A stretch of 20,150 nt of DNA from positions 1-20,150 of the forward strand of contig JAJDCF010000100.1 in NCBI GenBank assembly GCA_029260955.1, written 5' to 3'. Positions within the stretch are counted from its first letter, which is position 1. Every line of letters begins with the position of its first letter. This document shows, piece by piece, positions 4,726 through 12,461 of this stretch. This stretch comes from Patescibacteria group bacterium. Lineage in GTDB: Bacteria > Patescibacteriota > Gracilibacteria > UM-FILTER-43-11. The position numbers and the translations under genes were made by a program. The notes beneath the pieces are model-generated. The model was not told the origin of the DNA, did no database searches, and saw only the letters and a program-made list of their open reading frames with translations.

Positions 4726-7263
4726 CTAGTCCAAAGTCCTCTCGATTTTTTCGACCTTAAACATCTCCAGAACATCACCCGGCTCAACTGGTTTTGGAGT
4801 GGATATCTTTATTCCACAATCAGAGCCTTTTTCGAGTTCTGTAACGTCTTGTTTTACATGCTTCAGGGATTCAAGCTTGGTTTCAAAAAGCAATTCCTCA
4901 CCACGCATGACGCGCACCATAGAATCAGACAGGGCTTTTCCGTCGATCACCTTACCACCGGCAATAACCCACTTCTTCTTGTTGAGGAAGATTTCTTTAA
5001 TCTCAATCTTACCAAGCTCAATCACATTGATTTCAGGTGTCAGCATACCAGAAAGGATTGCCTTCATATCCTCGATAAGCTTGTAGATGATTTTGTAATT
5101 CTTGATGTCGACATGCTCTTTTTCGGCTAGTTTATCGATGTGATTAGTTGACTTCACATGGAATCCGATCAAAAGTGCCTGACTGGCGGAAGCCATGATT
5201 ACGTCAGTGTCGGCAAAATTACCAACGCCAAAGTGAATCACCTTAACTGCTACATCCATGCCTTTGATCTTCTGAAGTGCCTGCATGATGGCCTCTAAAC
5301 TACCCTTTGTGTCGGCCTTAAGAACGATTTTAAGGAAGTTGATTTCACCTGAGCTAATTCCAGATACTAGGCGTTCTACCATAGAACCACTCATTCTTTC
5401 TTCACGATTAGCCAACATTTCTTTTAGCTTTTCAGCGCGCTCCTTGGCAACCTTGTCGGATTTGAATGATTGCAAAATGTCACCAGCTTGAGGCACCTTG
5501 GCCAGTCCGGAAATCTTAGCAGCTGCTGAAGGTGGTGCCGTTTTTAGGCTTTTGCCCGTGTGATCGTGCATGGCTTTTACCTTACCTACAGAAGTACCTA
5601 CGACCAAGCTGTCCCCGACCTTTAATGTTCCGGTATTTACCAAAACTGTGGCTACTGGCCCAAGAGCTTTATCAAGGTGCGATTCGACGACTGTTCCTAC
5701 TGCTTGCCTGTTTGGATTGGCCTTTAGATCTTCAACCTCCGCTACCAAAAGGATCATTTCTAACAAAGTGTCTATTCCATCACCCGTATGCGCCGATACT
5801 GGCACCATAATTACTTTTCCACCCCAGTCCTCAGATTGCAGACCATGTTCTACCAATTCACCCTTCACCTTGTCTGGATTGGCATTGGGCTTGTCCATCT
5901 TGTTGATGGCTACAATGATTGGAATTCCTGCTTCTTTTCCGTGATTGATGGCTTCGATGGTCTGTGGCTTTACCCCCTCATCGGCTGCCACCACCAAAAT
6001 CGCGATATCGGTAGCTTTTGCTCCACGAGCACGCATACTAGTGAAAGCTTCGTGTCCTGGTGTATCCAGGAAGGTAATCAACTGACCGTTTTTTTCTACC
6101 TGGTAAGCCCCAATATGCTGAGTGATTCCACCAGCTTCTCCGGCCACCACATTAGCCTTGCGTATGTAATCGAGTAATTTAGTTTTACCGTGATCAACGT
6201 GCCCCATAATACTAATGATGGGCGGTCTGTTTTTTAGATTTCTCTTGTCATCGGATAGTAGTTTTGAAAGGTCGCCTTCAAACAGATCTTCTACATCGGC
6301 CTCTTCCTCTATCTTCTTGATCTCTACGCCGAGCTCAACTGCCACAATTTCTGCAGTATCGAAGTCCAATTTTTGGTTTATAGTAGCCATTACACCGTTT
6401 TTGAACAAAGTGGCTATTACTTCTGCCACTGGCAGACCTGTTTTTTCTGCAAATTCCTTTAGGCTCAAAATTGAAGGTATTTCAATCACACCTGTTTTGG
6501 CCTTAATCTGAGGCTGTGCCTTGGGGCCTCGCTTTTGACCAGACGCACGGTTCTTTTTTTGTGCCTTGAAAGCTTCACGATCCTGCTCCTTCATTACCTC
6601 GATTTCCTCGGCACTCAGCTCATCTGCCATTTCTTCCTGATAATCCACTCTGGCAATTTTAATCTTACGCCCTGGGTGTCGACTGATAATTTCGAGTTCA
6701 TCTCTTTGCTGGTTGCGCCCCTTTCCTCGTTTCTTCTTCTTACTTTTATAGTATGTTCGCGGAGAATCACTCTTAGATTCCTCCTTCTTTTTTTCCGTGG
6801 TGCCAACTTCGATACGCCTTGATACATGAGCTGCCTTTCCACTGTCCGAAACAGCTCTTGGAGCGTTTTTTGGAACGTAACTTCGGTCAACCTTAGGCTT
6901 TGGCCTTAGCTTCTCCGCTGCCTCTTCCTCCTCACGACGTTTTCTTTCCTCTATCGCCTCCTTTTCCTTCTTTGTCATGGCGCGCTGCTGGGGCTTTTTC
7001 TTCTTTTCTTCTTCACCCTTCTCTTCATCACCTTCTCCGTCCTCACTCTTTTTGGATACTGTTCCATCCTTCATAATGACGGCGACTCGCCTATTTTTGA
7101 GAGTAGGCTTGATTCTTCCCTTCAAAAAACGAATGACACCCATCGAAAGGTTGTCATCTATTTCGTGTGCCCCCGCACTAATGCCGAAATTGGTTTTAGC
7201 AAGCTCTCGCCGCAGTTCTTGCGTCGTAATTTGAAGCTCTCTGGCCATTTCGTTTAAATGCAT
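4726..7263 (-). CDS. infB: Translation initiation factor IF-2
   Basis: IF-2 is the GTPase that places initiator tRNA on the 30S subunit and promotes subunit joining. The order is: an IF2_N-type helical domain (about 1-55), a long Lys/Glu-rich linker, a second IF2_N domain (about 259-318) and the G domain. The G domain carries G1 GHVDHGKT (354-361), GGITQHIG, DTPGHEAF, NKMD and SAHTGDG. A beta-barrel domain (VGTVVESHLDKALGPVATVL), IF-2 domain III (LKADTKGSLEAI) and the C-terminal barrel ending VEPGDVLEMF follow. The 845 residues are a normal bacterial length. The first ATG (7263) is used; an in-frame ATG five codons on (7248) is possible. No nusA or rbfA lies beside it. Instead a lipoprotein gene ends 75 bp upstream on the same strand, so the two may be co-transcribed. 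Confidence 0.97.
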   Translation of the reverse strand: MHLNEMARELQITTQELRRELAKTNFGISAGAHEIDDNLSMGVIRFLKGRIKPTLKNRRVAVIMKDGTVSKKSEDGEGDEEKGEEEKKKKPQQRAMTKKEKEAIEERKRREEEEAAEKLRPKPKVDRSYVPKNAPRAVSDSGKAAHVSRRIEVGTTEKKKEESKSDSPRTYYKSKKKKRGKGRNQQRDELEIISRHPGRKIKIARVDYQEEMADELSAEEIEVMKEQDREAFKAQKKNRASGQKRGPKAQPQIKAKTGVIEIPSILSLKEFAEKTGLPVAEVIATLFKNGVMATINQKLDFDTAEIVAVELGVEIKKIEEEADVEDLFEGDLSKLLSDDKRNLKNRPPIISIMGHVDHGKTKLLDYIRKANVVAGEAGGITQHIGAYQVEKNGQLITFLDTPGHEAFTSMRARGAKATDIAILVVAADEGVKPQTIEAINHGKEAGIPIIVAINKMDKPNANPDKVKGELVEHGLQSEDWGGKVIMVPVSAHTGDGIDTLLEMILLVAEVEDLKANPNRQAVGTVVESHLDKALGPVATVLVNTGTLKVGDSLVVGTSVGKVKAMHDHTGKSLKTAPPSAAAKISGLAKVPQAGDILQSFKSDKVAKERAEKLKEMLANREERMSGSMVERLVSGISSGEINFLKIVLKADTKGSLEAIMQALQKIKGMDVAVKVIHFGVGNFADTDVIMASASQALLIGFHVKSTNHIDKLAEKEHVDIKNYKIIYKLIEDMKAILSGMLTPEINVIELGKIEIKEIFLNKKKWVIAGGKVIDGKALSDSMVRVMRGEELLFETKLESLKHVKQDVTELEKGSDCGIKISTPKPVEPGDVLEMFKVEKIERTLD

Positions 7264-7338
7264 AAAATCGTGAAGTTTATTGCTTTCACAAGCTCGAAAA
7301 GACTAGCAAAAGGTAGCCTGAGTGTAAAGCTAAGATTA

Positions 7339-8808
7339 TTAGGAGGGCTCAATCGTATCAGCCATCTTTTTCATAACCTCCTTCAAATCAGCCGGTCCAT
7401 CAAGTGTGTAGTAGAGGTCATCAATCTTTTTGTATGCGCTTCCTCCGGCCTCTTCCATAAGGCTTAAGGTAATGATTCCGTCCTCCGGCTCTTCCATCCC
7501 AAAGTCAGCAAATCCAACCTTCCACAAGGTACCATCGACTGGTCCAAAACTAGCGTAATACCAGCTTTTAGGCATTAACAAGCTGAAGCCTTTTCGATCG
7601 TTTACGTAAAGAGTGGTCACCGCAGAAACATCTGGTACGTCGTAAGATTTTTCGTCAGTGCTGTCTTTTGTTGCTTCGCCCAATTCGGTTTTGTCATCTA
7701 GGGGTTTATCATCAGTGTCATCCTCAATGACTTCGTCTGCCTGATTTTCGAAACCTTCCGGAGCTTTGCCTGCATCGACCGTATTCAGGTCACGGAATGA
7801 GGCGGAAGCGGCAGCGGCACCTCCCCCAACACATTCGTAGCGAGCCGGGCAACCCTTTAAGCTGTACTCAGAAATGCGGTATTGCTGACAGCTTGTTGGT
7901 GGTGCGATATATGGACAACTAGATTGGGCGGATCCACCACCAACTGCTACACATACACCCTCGGCATATTTGCCGTCACTTTCTAGCTGGCAGATGTTTT
8001 CTTCCGGGCACTCGACCTGCTTGAGTCCGCCACACTTTGCACCTTGAGCCTGACTCAAAAAGATCAACTCGAAACTATCTAAAAGATCGTAAAAAAGTTC
8101 ACGCTGGGCATCAGCTGCCTTTTTGTCATCCACTGAATTGATACTTGGAACGTATTTGATCAGATATATCTTCTTTTTAGGAGGATTTGGGACATAAAAA
8201 CCAAGCTGTGTACCGTAAACATAGCGCAGGGCTCTTTGGGCACCGATCGTTACTTCGGTGGCCTCACCATCTTCACGACTGGCCGCAAAAGCGTCTAGAT
8301 CAGTTTTATCGGAGAAGATGCCCATGCTGACAACCTCATTCTCTTCAAATTTCATTCCAAGGTCACCCTGTCCTTCATCCATAATCCAGGTAGATGGATG
8401 GCTGAATTTAAAGCCGAATAGCTTGTTTTCGTAGTCAGTTGATTCAGCCGATCGCGATTCGTCCATATAAGAAATCTCACCGACTGTAAAAACGTCTTCT
8501 GCATTACCGATACCCTTTTCTAACAGGCCTTTCACCATAACTTCATCGTCTAGATAACGGTTTAGGTCGATCGATGGACTCTGAAGTATTATGATTCCCT
8601 GATCTTCTGTGACCAGCTTGTGAGTCCCCTGCTGGTATACATCCAGGCTTTCCAGCTTTTCTATGATCCCCTCGTAAGAACCACTGTACTCTTGGCCTAC
8701 TTCACCAATTCTATCGTCCAGGCTAGGTCGTCCGTTATTGCCGCAACCCGCAAGTAAAACTAGGGGCAGAAGTAAAACAGCGATGAGATAAATATAGAGT
8801 TTCTTCAT
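7339..8808 (-). CDS. Large exported lipoprotein with two PsbP-like domains and a Cys-rich centre
   Basis: This 489-residue protein is anchored outside the membrane. Residues 1-21 are a lipoprotein signal (MKKLYIYLIAVLLLPLVLLA) with lipobox LAGC and acylated C22. A first small domain covers about 30-110. Residues about 128-255 and 405-489 each begin with a similar pattern (FGFKFSHPSTW; KGFSLLMPKSWYY) and look like two PsbP/Mog1-like modules. Between them lie eight cysteines in a small knotted segment (CGG..ECPEENIC..GVC..SCPY..SCQQY..GCPARYEC, about 262-335) and an Asp/Glu-rich linker. The odd placement upstream of infB suggests chance clustering rather than shared function. Binding or sensing on the cell surface is a guess. 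The signal and lipobox are clear; the domain assignment is tentative. Confidence 0.8.
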   Translation of the reverse strand: MKKLYIYLIAVLLLPLVLLAGCGNNGRPSLDDRIGEVGQEYSGSYEGIIEKLESLDVYQQGTHKLVTEDQGIIILQSPSIDLNRYLDDEVMVKGLLEKGIGNAEDVFTVGEISYMDESRSAESTDYENKLFGFKFSHPSTWIMDEGQGDLGMKFEENEVVSMGIFSDKTDLDAFAASREDGEATEVTIGAQRALRYVYGTQLGFYVPNPPKKKIYLIKYVPSINSVDDKKAADAQRELFYDLLDSFELIFLSQAQGAKCGGLKQVECPEENICQLESDGKYAEGVCVAVGGGSAQSSCPYIAPPTSCQQYRISEYSLKGCPARYECVGGGAAAASASFRDLNTVDAGKAPEGFENQADEVIEDDTDDKPLDDKTELGEATKDSTDEKSYDVPDVSAVTTLYVNDRKGFSLLMPKSWYYASFGPVDGTLWKVGFADFGMEEPEDGIITLSLMEEAGGSAYKKIDDLYYTLDGPADLKEVMKKMADTIEPS

Positions 8809-8831
8809 TCTTTCTAAATTACAGTGGACAA

Positions 8832-8837
8832 ATTATA
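8832..8837 (-). promoter_or_regulatory. -10 element of the lipoprotein gene
   Basis: A perfect TATAAT lies on the minus strand about 24 bp upstream of the ATG at 8808, giving a leader of roughly 15-20 nt. The hexamer 17 bp upstream (TGGAAT) is not a good -35. Confidence 0.45.
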
Positions 8838-8907
8838 CCGTAGCTCGCATCAAAATTCCACTGAAGTGAAAACCATGTTAATGTGGCAATAAGCTAATCT
8901 TCTTACT

Positions 8908-9492
8908 ATGTTTATTGCTTTTGAGGGGCTAGATGGCTCCGGTTCATCTACTCAGTCTAGATTGCTTGCTCAGCGACTTGAAAAGAATGGCAAGCCTTCG
9001 CTTTTAACCAAAGAACCAACCTCTGATTCACCTATTGGGAAGATGATACGTGAGATTTTGCAGCACAAATGGAGCGCTTCGCCTGAGGGCCTTCAGCTTT
9101 TGTTTTCTGCAGATCGCGCTGAACATCTAAAGAATGAAATTGAACCTGCCCTTGATGGCGGCCAGGTGGTGATTACTGATAGATATCTTTATTCCACCCT
9201 AGCTTACGGTGGCATGAATGTGGATATGGAATGGCTGAAGGCTCTTAATAAAAGTTTTCGCCTGCCCGACATCACTTTTTTGTTTAAACTGAGTCCCGAA
9301 GAATGCATCAAACGAATTGCTGGCCGTGGAAGTGATTATGAGCTGTTCGAAAAAGCTGAAAAACTGGCTAAAATTTGGGAGAATTACGAAAAAATTGCCG
9401 AAGAATCGCCAGACATTCAGGTGATTGATGCAACAAAATCTATTGAAGAAATTGCAGATGAGATTTGGAAGGTGGTTTTGGGGAAAATCTAA
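8908..9492 (+). CDS. tmk: Thymidylate kinase with altered P-loop
   Basis: dTMP kinase converts dTMP to dTDP for DNA synthesis. The 194 residues fit the family (about 200-210). Visible are MFIAFEGLDGSGSSTQ, the DRY motif (ITDRYLYSTLAYGG, D91-R92-Y93), the SADRAEHL helix that contributes to the dTMP pocket, and a LID region around IAGRGSDYE. The P-loop reads GLDGSGSST: the usual Walker A Lys (GxDGxGKxT) is Ser13. The codons at 8935-8961 are clear (GGT TCA TCT ACT), so this is not a reading error on my part. The rest of the fold is intact, so another basic residue may take over the phosphate contact. Its stop overlaps the stop of the convergent gene at 9489 by 4 bp. Confidence 0.92.
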   Translation: MFIAFEGLDGSGSSTQSRLLAQRLEKNGKPSLLTKEPTSDSPIGKMIREILQHKWSASPEGLQLLFSADRAEHLKNEIEPALDGGQVVITDRYLYSTLAYGGMNVDMEWLKALNKSFRLPDITFLFKLSPEECIKRIAGRGSDYELFEKAEKLAKIWENYEKIAEESPDIQVIDATKSIEEIADEIWKVVLGKI

Positions 9493-10613
9493 TCATTGAT
9501 CTCAGCCTGTGGAGTGGGTCTTTTCTTATTCCTTTTTCCAAAAAGTGCACCACCGTATAAGCCGCTTAATGGTTTCTTTGTTTTTTCGCGTGTAACGGCG
9601 CTAGATTGAGTGTCTCTAGCTTGTTTGATGATCACTGATGGGCGCCTTTCTGGTACTGGCGCTACCGCCCTTGCCTTCAAGCTGACCGCGCCAACAACCA
9701 TGCCTGCAGAAAAATTACCTGGCTTATTGGAGCTTGCTACTGTCCTGGTCGTCATCCATGGGGAAACTGGACTCTTGCGTCCACTTGAAAACGGAGCTAC
9801 TAGCTGTCTCATCTCGCGTGTATTCAGAATACAAGTAGCCAGTGTCATAAAGCCTCTCTTCCCGTATTCTTTATCCAGCTCTGTCAAAATCTTTTGACTC
9901 CTTATATCTTCATCGCTCCTGGTTAGGAGGATTTTCAGCATATCCATGCCCTCATCAGTGAGGTAGTCGTTGATGAGTTCCTGGGAGCTCGTACCTGGAG
10001 GAGGAAGCGCCTCAAATATGACTGCCTTGGGAAGAACTTCTTGGCTAGCGGGAGCTGGCTCACTTTCAACAAGTTCGACGGCATTGTCAGATTCAGGTGC
10101 TGGAGGAGCTGACCGTTTAGTGAGATATCCCATGCCATCTTTATATGTCATTGTTTTGCGGGACACAGGCTCTACTTCCATATCAGCACCTCTGGCACTT
10201 TCAACCGTACCCTCTGACGACCAATCAACTGTGTTTCTTTGGCTATCACTCTCTGCTTTTTGTATGGCAAGATCAGCAGCCTTGGACGCTTCTTCTATTA
10301 GGATCAATGCTACCATGACCCTACCTTTGTTCTCATCAGGGTCACCTTGCAGCCTATCCACGTCTTCTGCCAAGCCTACAAAAGATGCTTTAAGCTTTTC
10401 ATCACCCTCTGCCAAAGCCATCACTGCATCCCCGTCTTTAAGATTGTCCAGCTGTATGATTTTTTTTAGCCTTGCCCTCTCCTCCTCTGTAACCCCTTTT
10501 GCCAACTCTTCAGGGCTAAGCAGCCCGATTGACAAAGTAGCCCACTCAACAGTGGATTCGACAGCTATGGGGCCATAATCACCCTGTGATGGTTGGTTAC
10601 ATTCTTTTGCCAT
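9489..10613 (-). CDS. SPW-family protein D (unknown function)
   Basis: I do not recognise a known family. The 374-residue soluble protein is the last of four tandem, apparently paralogous genes. It has two helical modules, about 30-120 (LSPEELAKGVTEEERARLKK...) and about 210-275 (YLTDEGMDMLKILLTRSDED, then DKEYGKRGF). The second aligns with a module of protein C (SLTDEG..M, then DIR, then GKEGY). A low-complexity middle is rich in Ala, Pro and Glu. The family motif appears as SGRKSPVSPWMTTR (SPW at 284-286), and a possible decayed copy is SRKTMTYKDGMG near 150. A Ser/Ala/Lys-rich tail contains PSVIIK and GKRNKKRP. There is no signal peptide or membrane helix. The ATG at 10613 follows a partial leader motif. 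It lies 51 bp behind gene C. Confidence 0.75.
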   Translation of the reverse strand: MAKECNQPSQGDYGPIAVESTVEWATLSIGLLSPEELAKGVTEEERARLKKIIQLDNLKDGDAVMALAEGDEKLKASFVGLAEDVDRLQGDPDENKGRVMVALILIEEASKAADLAIQKAESDSQRNTVDWSSEGTVESARGADMEVEPVSRKTMTYKDGMGYLTKRSAPPAPESDNAVELVESEPAPASQEVLPKAVIFEALPPPGTSSQELINDYLTDEGMDMLKILLTRSDEDIRSQKILTELDKEYGKRGFMTLATCILNTREMRQLVAPFSSGRKSPVSPWMTTRTVASSNKPGNFSAGMVVGAVSLKARAVAPVPERRPSVIIKQARDTQSSAVTREKTKKPLSGLYGGALFGKRNKKRPTPQAEIND

Positions 10614-10637
10614 AGGACAACTTTAATCTAAGATATC

Positions 10638-10646
10638 ATTATTACA
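10638..10646 (-). promoter_or_regulatory. Extended -10 of gene D, without a -35
   Basis: TGTAATAAT on the minus strand (10646-10638) matches the TGCAATAAT of gene A's promoter, but no TTGAC-like box is found at the equivalent distance (the hexamer there is GAGCTT). AAGTTG (10623-10618), a remnant of the common leader motif, precedes the ATG. Gene D is probably read through from gene C with possible help from this element. Confidence 0.35.
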
Positions 10647-10664
10647 TAATAAGGTGAAAAAGCT

Positions 10665-12359
10665 CTAGCTATTTCCGTTCTTTTTTACAAGGCGAAGGCG
10701 AAGTTTTGCAATGGCTGCACTTGCACCAGTGACTGCTTTTACACCAGTGGAACTTGGAACTGCATCCTTTTCTCGGGAGTCATCCTGCTCAGAGACAATA
10801 ACACCACCTTTAAGATGTATCTTGAGCGCATTTCGTAGATAACCTTCTGAACACCCTAGTTTCTTTTGAAGTTTTCGTAGTCTATTCGACATTCCCCAAA
10901 AATCTGGGCCATATTTGACACCGAGTTTATTTACCGCGCTTCTATCATTTCCGTTCACTTTAACGCAAGCTTTAAGCACTTCCATCTTATCATCTGCAAG
11001 GACTGTTTCTACAAATCCCTTTATGATCTCTGGTGCTTCAACATTTATTGCCCTTTCTATAAGCAGCTCTCTTAGCTCATCAAAATGAGTGTTTGGATTC
11101 AATCCATTGTTGATCATTTGTTGAAAGAATCTTGCTGTGGCTGCTCCCGGCTGTCCGTCTTCGTTTTCGAGCATATCTCTTTCAAGGATCCTCAAGCTCT
11201 CTTCTGGAAGCTTATCGAGCAACTGAGCCAAGCTTGGCTTTGAGGCACTGCTGACTTCCTCTGCTGACTGTCTGGTATCCCATGGGGAAAGTGTCATGTC
11301 ATCCCCCTCCTCTTTTTCTGTATGTGCAGCACCCTTCCCATCATCCCCCTTCAATGCCTCACAAAGCTCTTTTTTAGATTCAGCGGAACTTATGCGGTCG
11401 ATCACATGCATTGACAATCTCACATAACCCTCTTTTCCATGCTGCTCTTCCAAGGCTTGTACATCCCCTGCATTTCTAATGTCCCAGTTTTCGTTCAAGT
11501 CCAAAAGCAAGAGCTCGTCTGCCATTTGTCTGCCTTCATCGGTGAGGCTAGCCACGAATTTTTCATTGCTCATTTCACTGCTGAGGGGTGTATGCGAAAT
11601 GATGGCTTTTTTGCGTTCGTCAATTGCTTTGGCGGCCTGATGCCTCTCAGAAATTAACTGTCTTATTTTTTCTTCAGTGAGCTCATATTCACCCATCAAA
11701 CTACGAATATCCAACTGAAGATCCATTGCGGATTCCAGATCAATGGAATCGTGCACCATCATATCGTCTAGCGTCTTGCAATTTAGTAGAGCGTGCCGTT
11801 CATCATCCGAAAGTTTATCTAGCAATGCATCTATTTCTGACAGTAGCAGGTTGGAAGCTGATTCTGGTGGCCTGCTCGAAAACACTGTGTCTGCATCCGG
11901 AGATACCACTTCTGATTCTGGTGAAACGATCACCTGCTTTACCTCTTCGCGAACAGCGGTTGGAGCTTTGGGAGCACTTTCTGAGGCCGTCTTTAGTACT
12001 TCTAACCTCTCCATAATTACCACACATATTTCGTCAAAAGAAGAATTGCATTCATCTATTAGGTTCTGTACTTTAGCTGCAACTAGATTAAAAGCCTCGC
12101 CATGCATCGCTCTCAAAATTAGAGCTCTTCTATAATCTGCTCCCCCAATATTCATATATTTTGAAAGAATAGAAAGCCTTTTGTCTCTAGAAAGTATAGC
12201 TAGCTCTTCGTCCACTTGTTTTTCGCTCAAAAGGTCTGTGATAAACAGATCAACTCTCCTTACCATCTCAACTTCAGGTATCTCTGTACCACCGCTAATT
12301 GGAGGCTCGGAGCTATACGGTGACTTAGGACCCACTGGAGACTTGGAATCTGATGGCAT
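10665..12359 (-). CDS. SPW-family protein C (unknown function)
   Basis: This 564-residue protein is the largest of the four paralogues. The frame also opens at a TTG (12368), but I choose the ATG at 12359. With it the promoter-to-start distance (55 bp from the -35 edge) equals that of genes A and B (56 bp each). After a Ser/Pro-rich N-terminus (SKSPVGPKSPYSSEPPISGG) come repeated helical modules: about 30-120; about 165-245 (LDKLSDDERHALL); about 265-330 (SLTDEGRQMADELLLLDLNE); and about 375-530. The motif MTLSPWDTR sits at 355-363. The C-terminal module (KKLGCSEGYLRNALKIHLKG) matches protein B (KRLGRPAEEVRKAMWLKLGG). The tail is basic (KLRLRLVKKNGNS). No catalytic motif, signal or membrane segment is seen. 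It looks like a helical scaffold or adaptor, but that is inference. Confidence 0.75.
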   Translation of the reverse strand: MPSDSKSPVGPKSPYSSEPPISGGTEIPEVEMVRRVDLFITDLLSEKQVDEELAILSRDKRLSILSKYMNIGGADYRRALILRAMHGEAFNLVAAKVQNLIDECNSSFDEICVVIMERLEVLKTASESAPKAPTAVREEVKQVIVSPESEVVSPDADTVFSSRPPESASNLLLSEIDALLDKLSDDERHALLNCKTLDDMMVHDSIDLESAMDLQLDIRSLMGEYELTEEKIRQLISERHQAAKAIDERKKAIISHTPLSSEMSNEKFVASLTDEGRQMADELLLLDLNENWDIRNAGDVQALEEQHGKEGYVRLSMHVIDRISSAESKKELCEALKGDDGKGAAHTEKEEGDDMTLSPWDTRQSAEEVSSASKPSLAQLLDKLPEESLRILERDMLENEDGQPGAATARFFQQMINNGLNPNTHFDELRELLIERAINVEAPEIIKGFVETVLADDKMEVLKACVKVNGNDRSAVNKLGVKYGPDFWGMSNRLRKLQKKLGCSEGYLRNALKIHLKGGVIVSEQDDSREKDAVPSSTGVKAVTGASAAIAKLRLRLVKKNGNS

Positions 12360-12386
12360 AATATGCAACTTATTATGTTAGCCTTC

Positions 12387-12414
12387 ATAATTGCACAAAT
12401 CTATATTTTGTCAA
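12387..12414 (-). promoter_or_regulatory. Promoter of gene C (family type)
   Basis: TTGACA (12414-12409), a 16-bp spacer ending in TGC, and AATTAT (12392-12387), on the minus strand. The leader carries TAAGTTGCA (12372-12364), 4 nt before the ATG at 12359. Spacer and -10 are almost identical to gene A's (both contain GATTTGTGCAAT). Confidence 0.65.
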
Positions 12415-12426
12415 CCATTTATTCAC

Positions 12427-12459
12427 AAAAAAGCACTTGGAGGATTTTGAAGAAGTACT
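12427..12459 (-). terminator. Weak terminator after gene B
   Basis: On the minus strand AGTACTT (12459-12453) pairs with AAGTGCT (12438-12432), 7 bp with one wobble and a 14-nt loop, running straight into a six-T tract (12432-12427). It starts 2 nt past the gene B stop and would separate B from the promoter of C. Confidence 0.4.
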
Positions 12460-12461
12460 GG

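Noticed and set aside
9970..10578. 202-codon plus-strand open frame opposite gene D
   Set aside because: Ser/Ala-rich shadow of the complementary frame with no domain or start signal; gene D is supported by its paralogues and leader motif.
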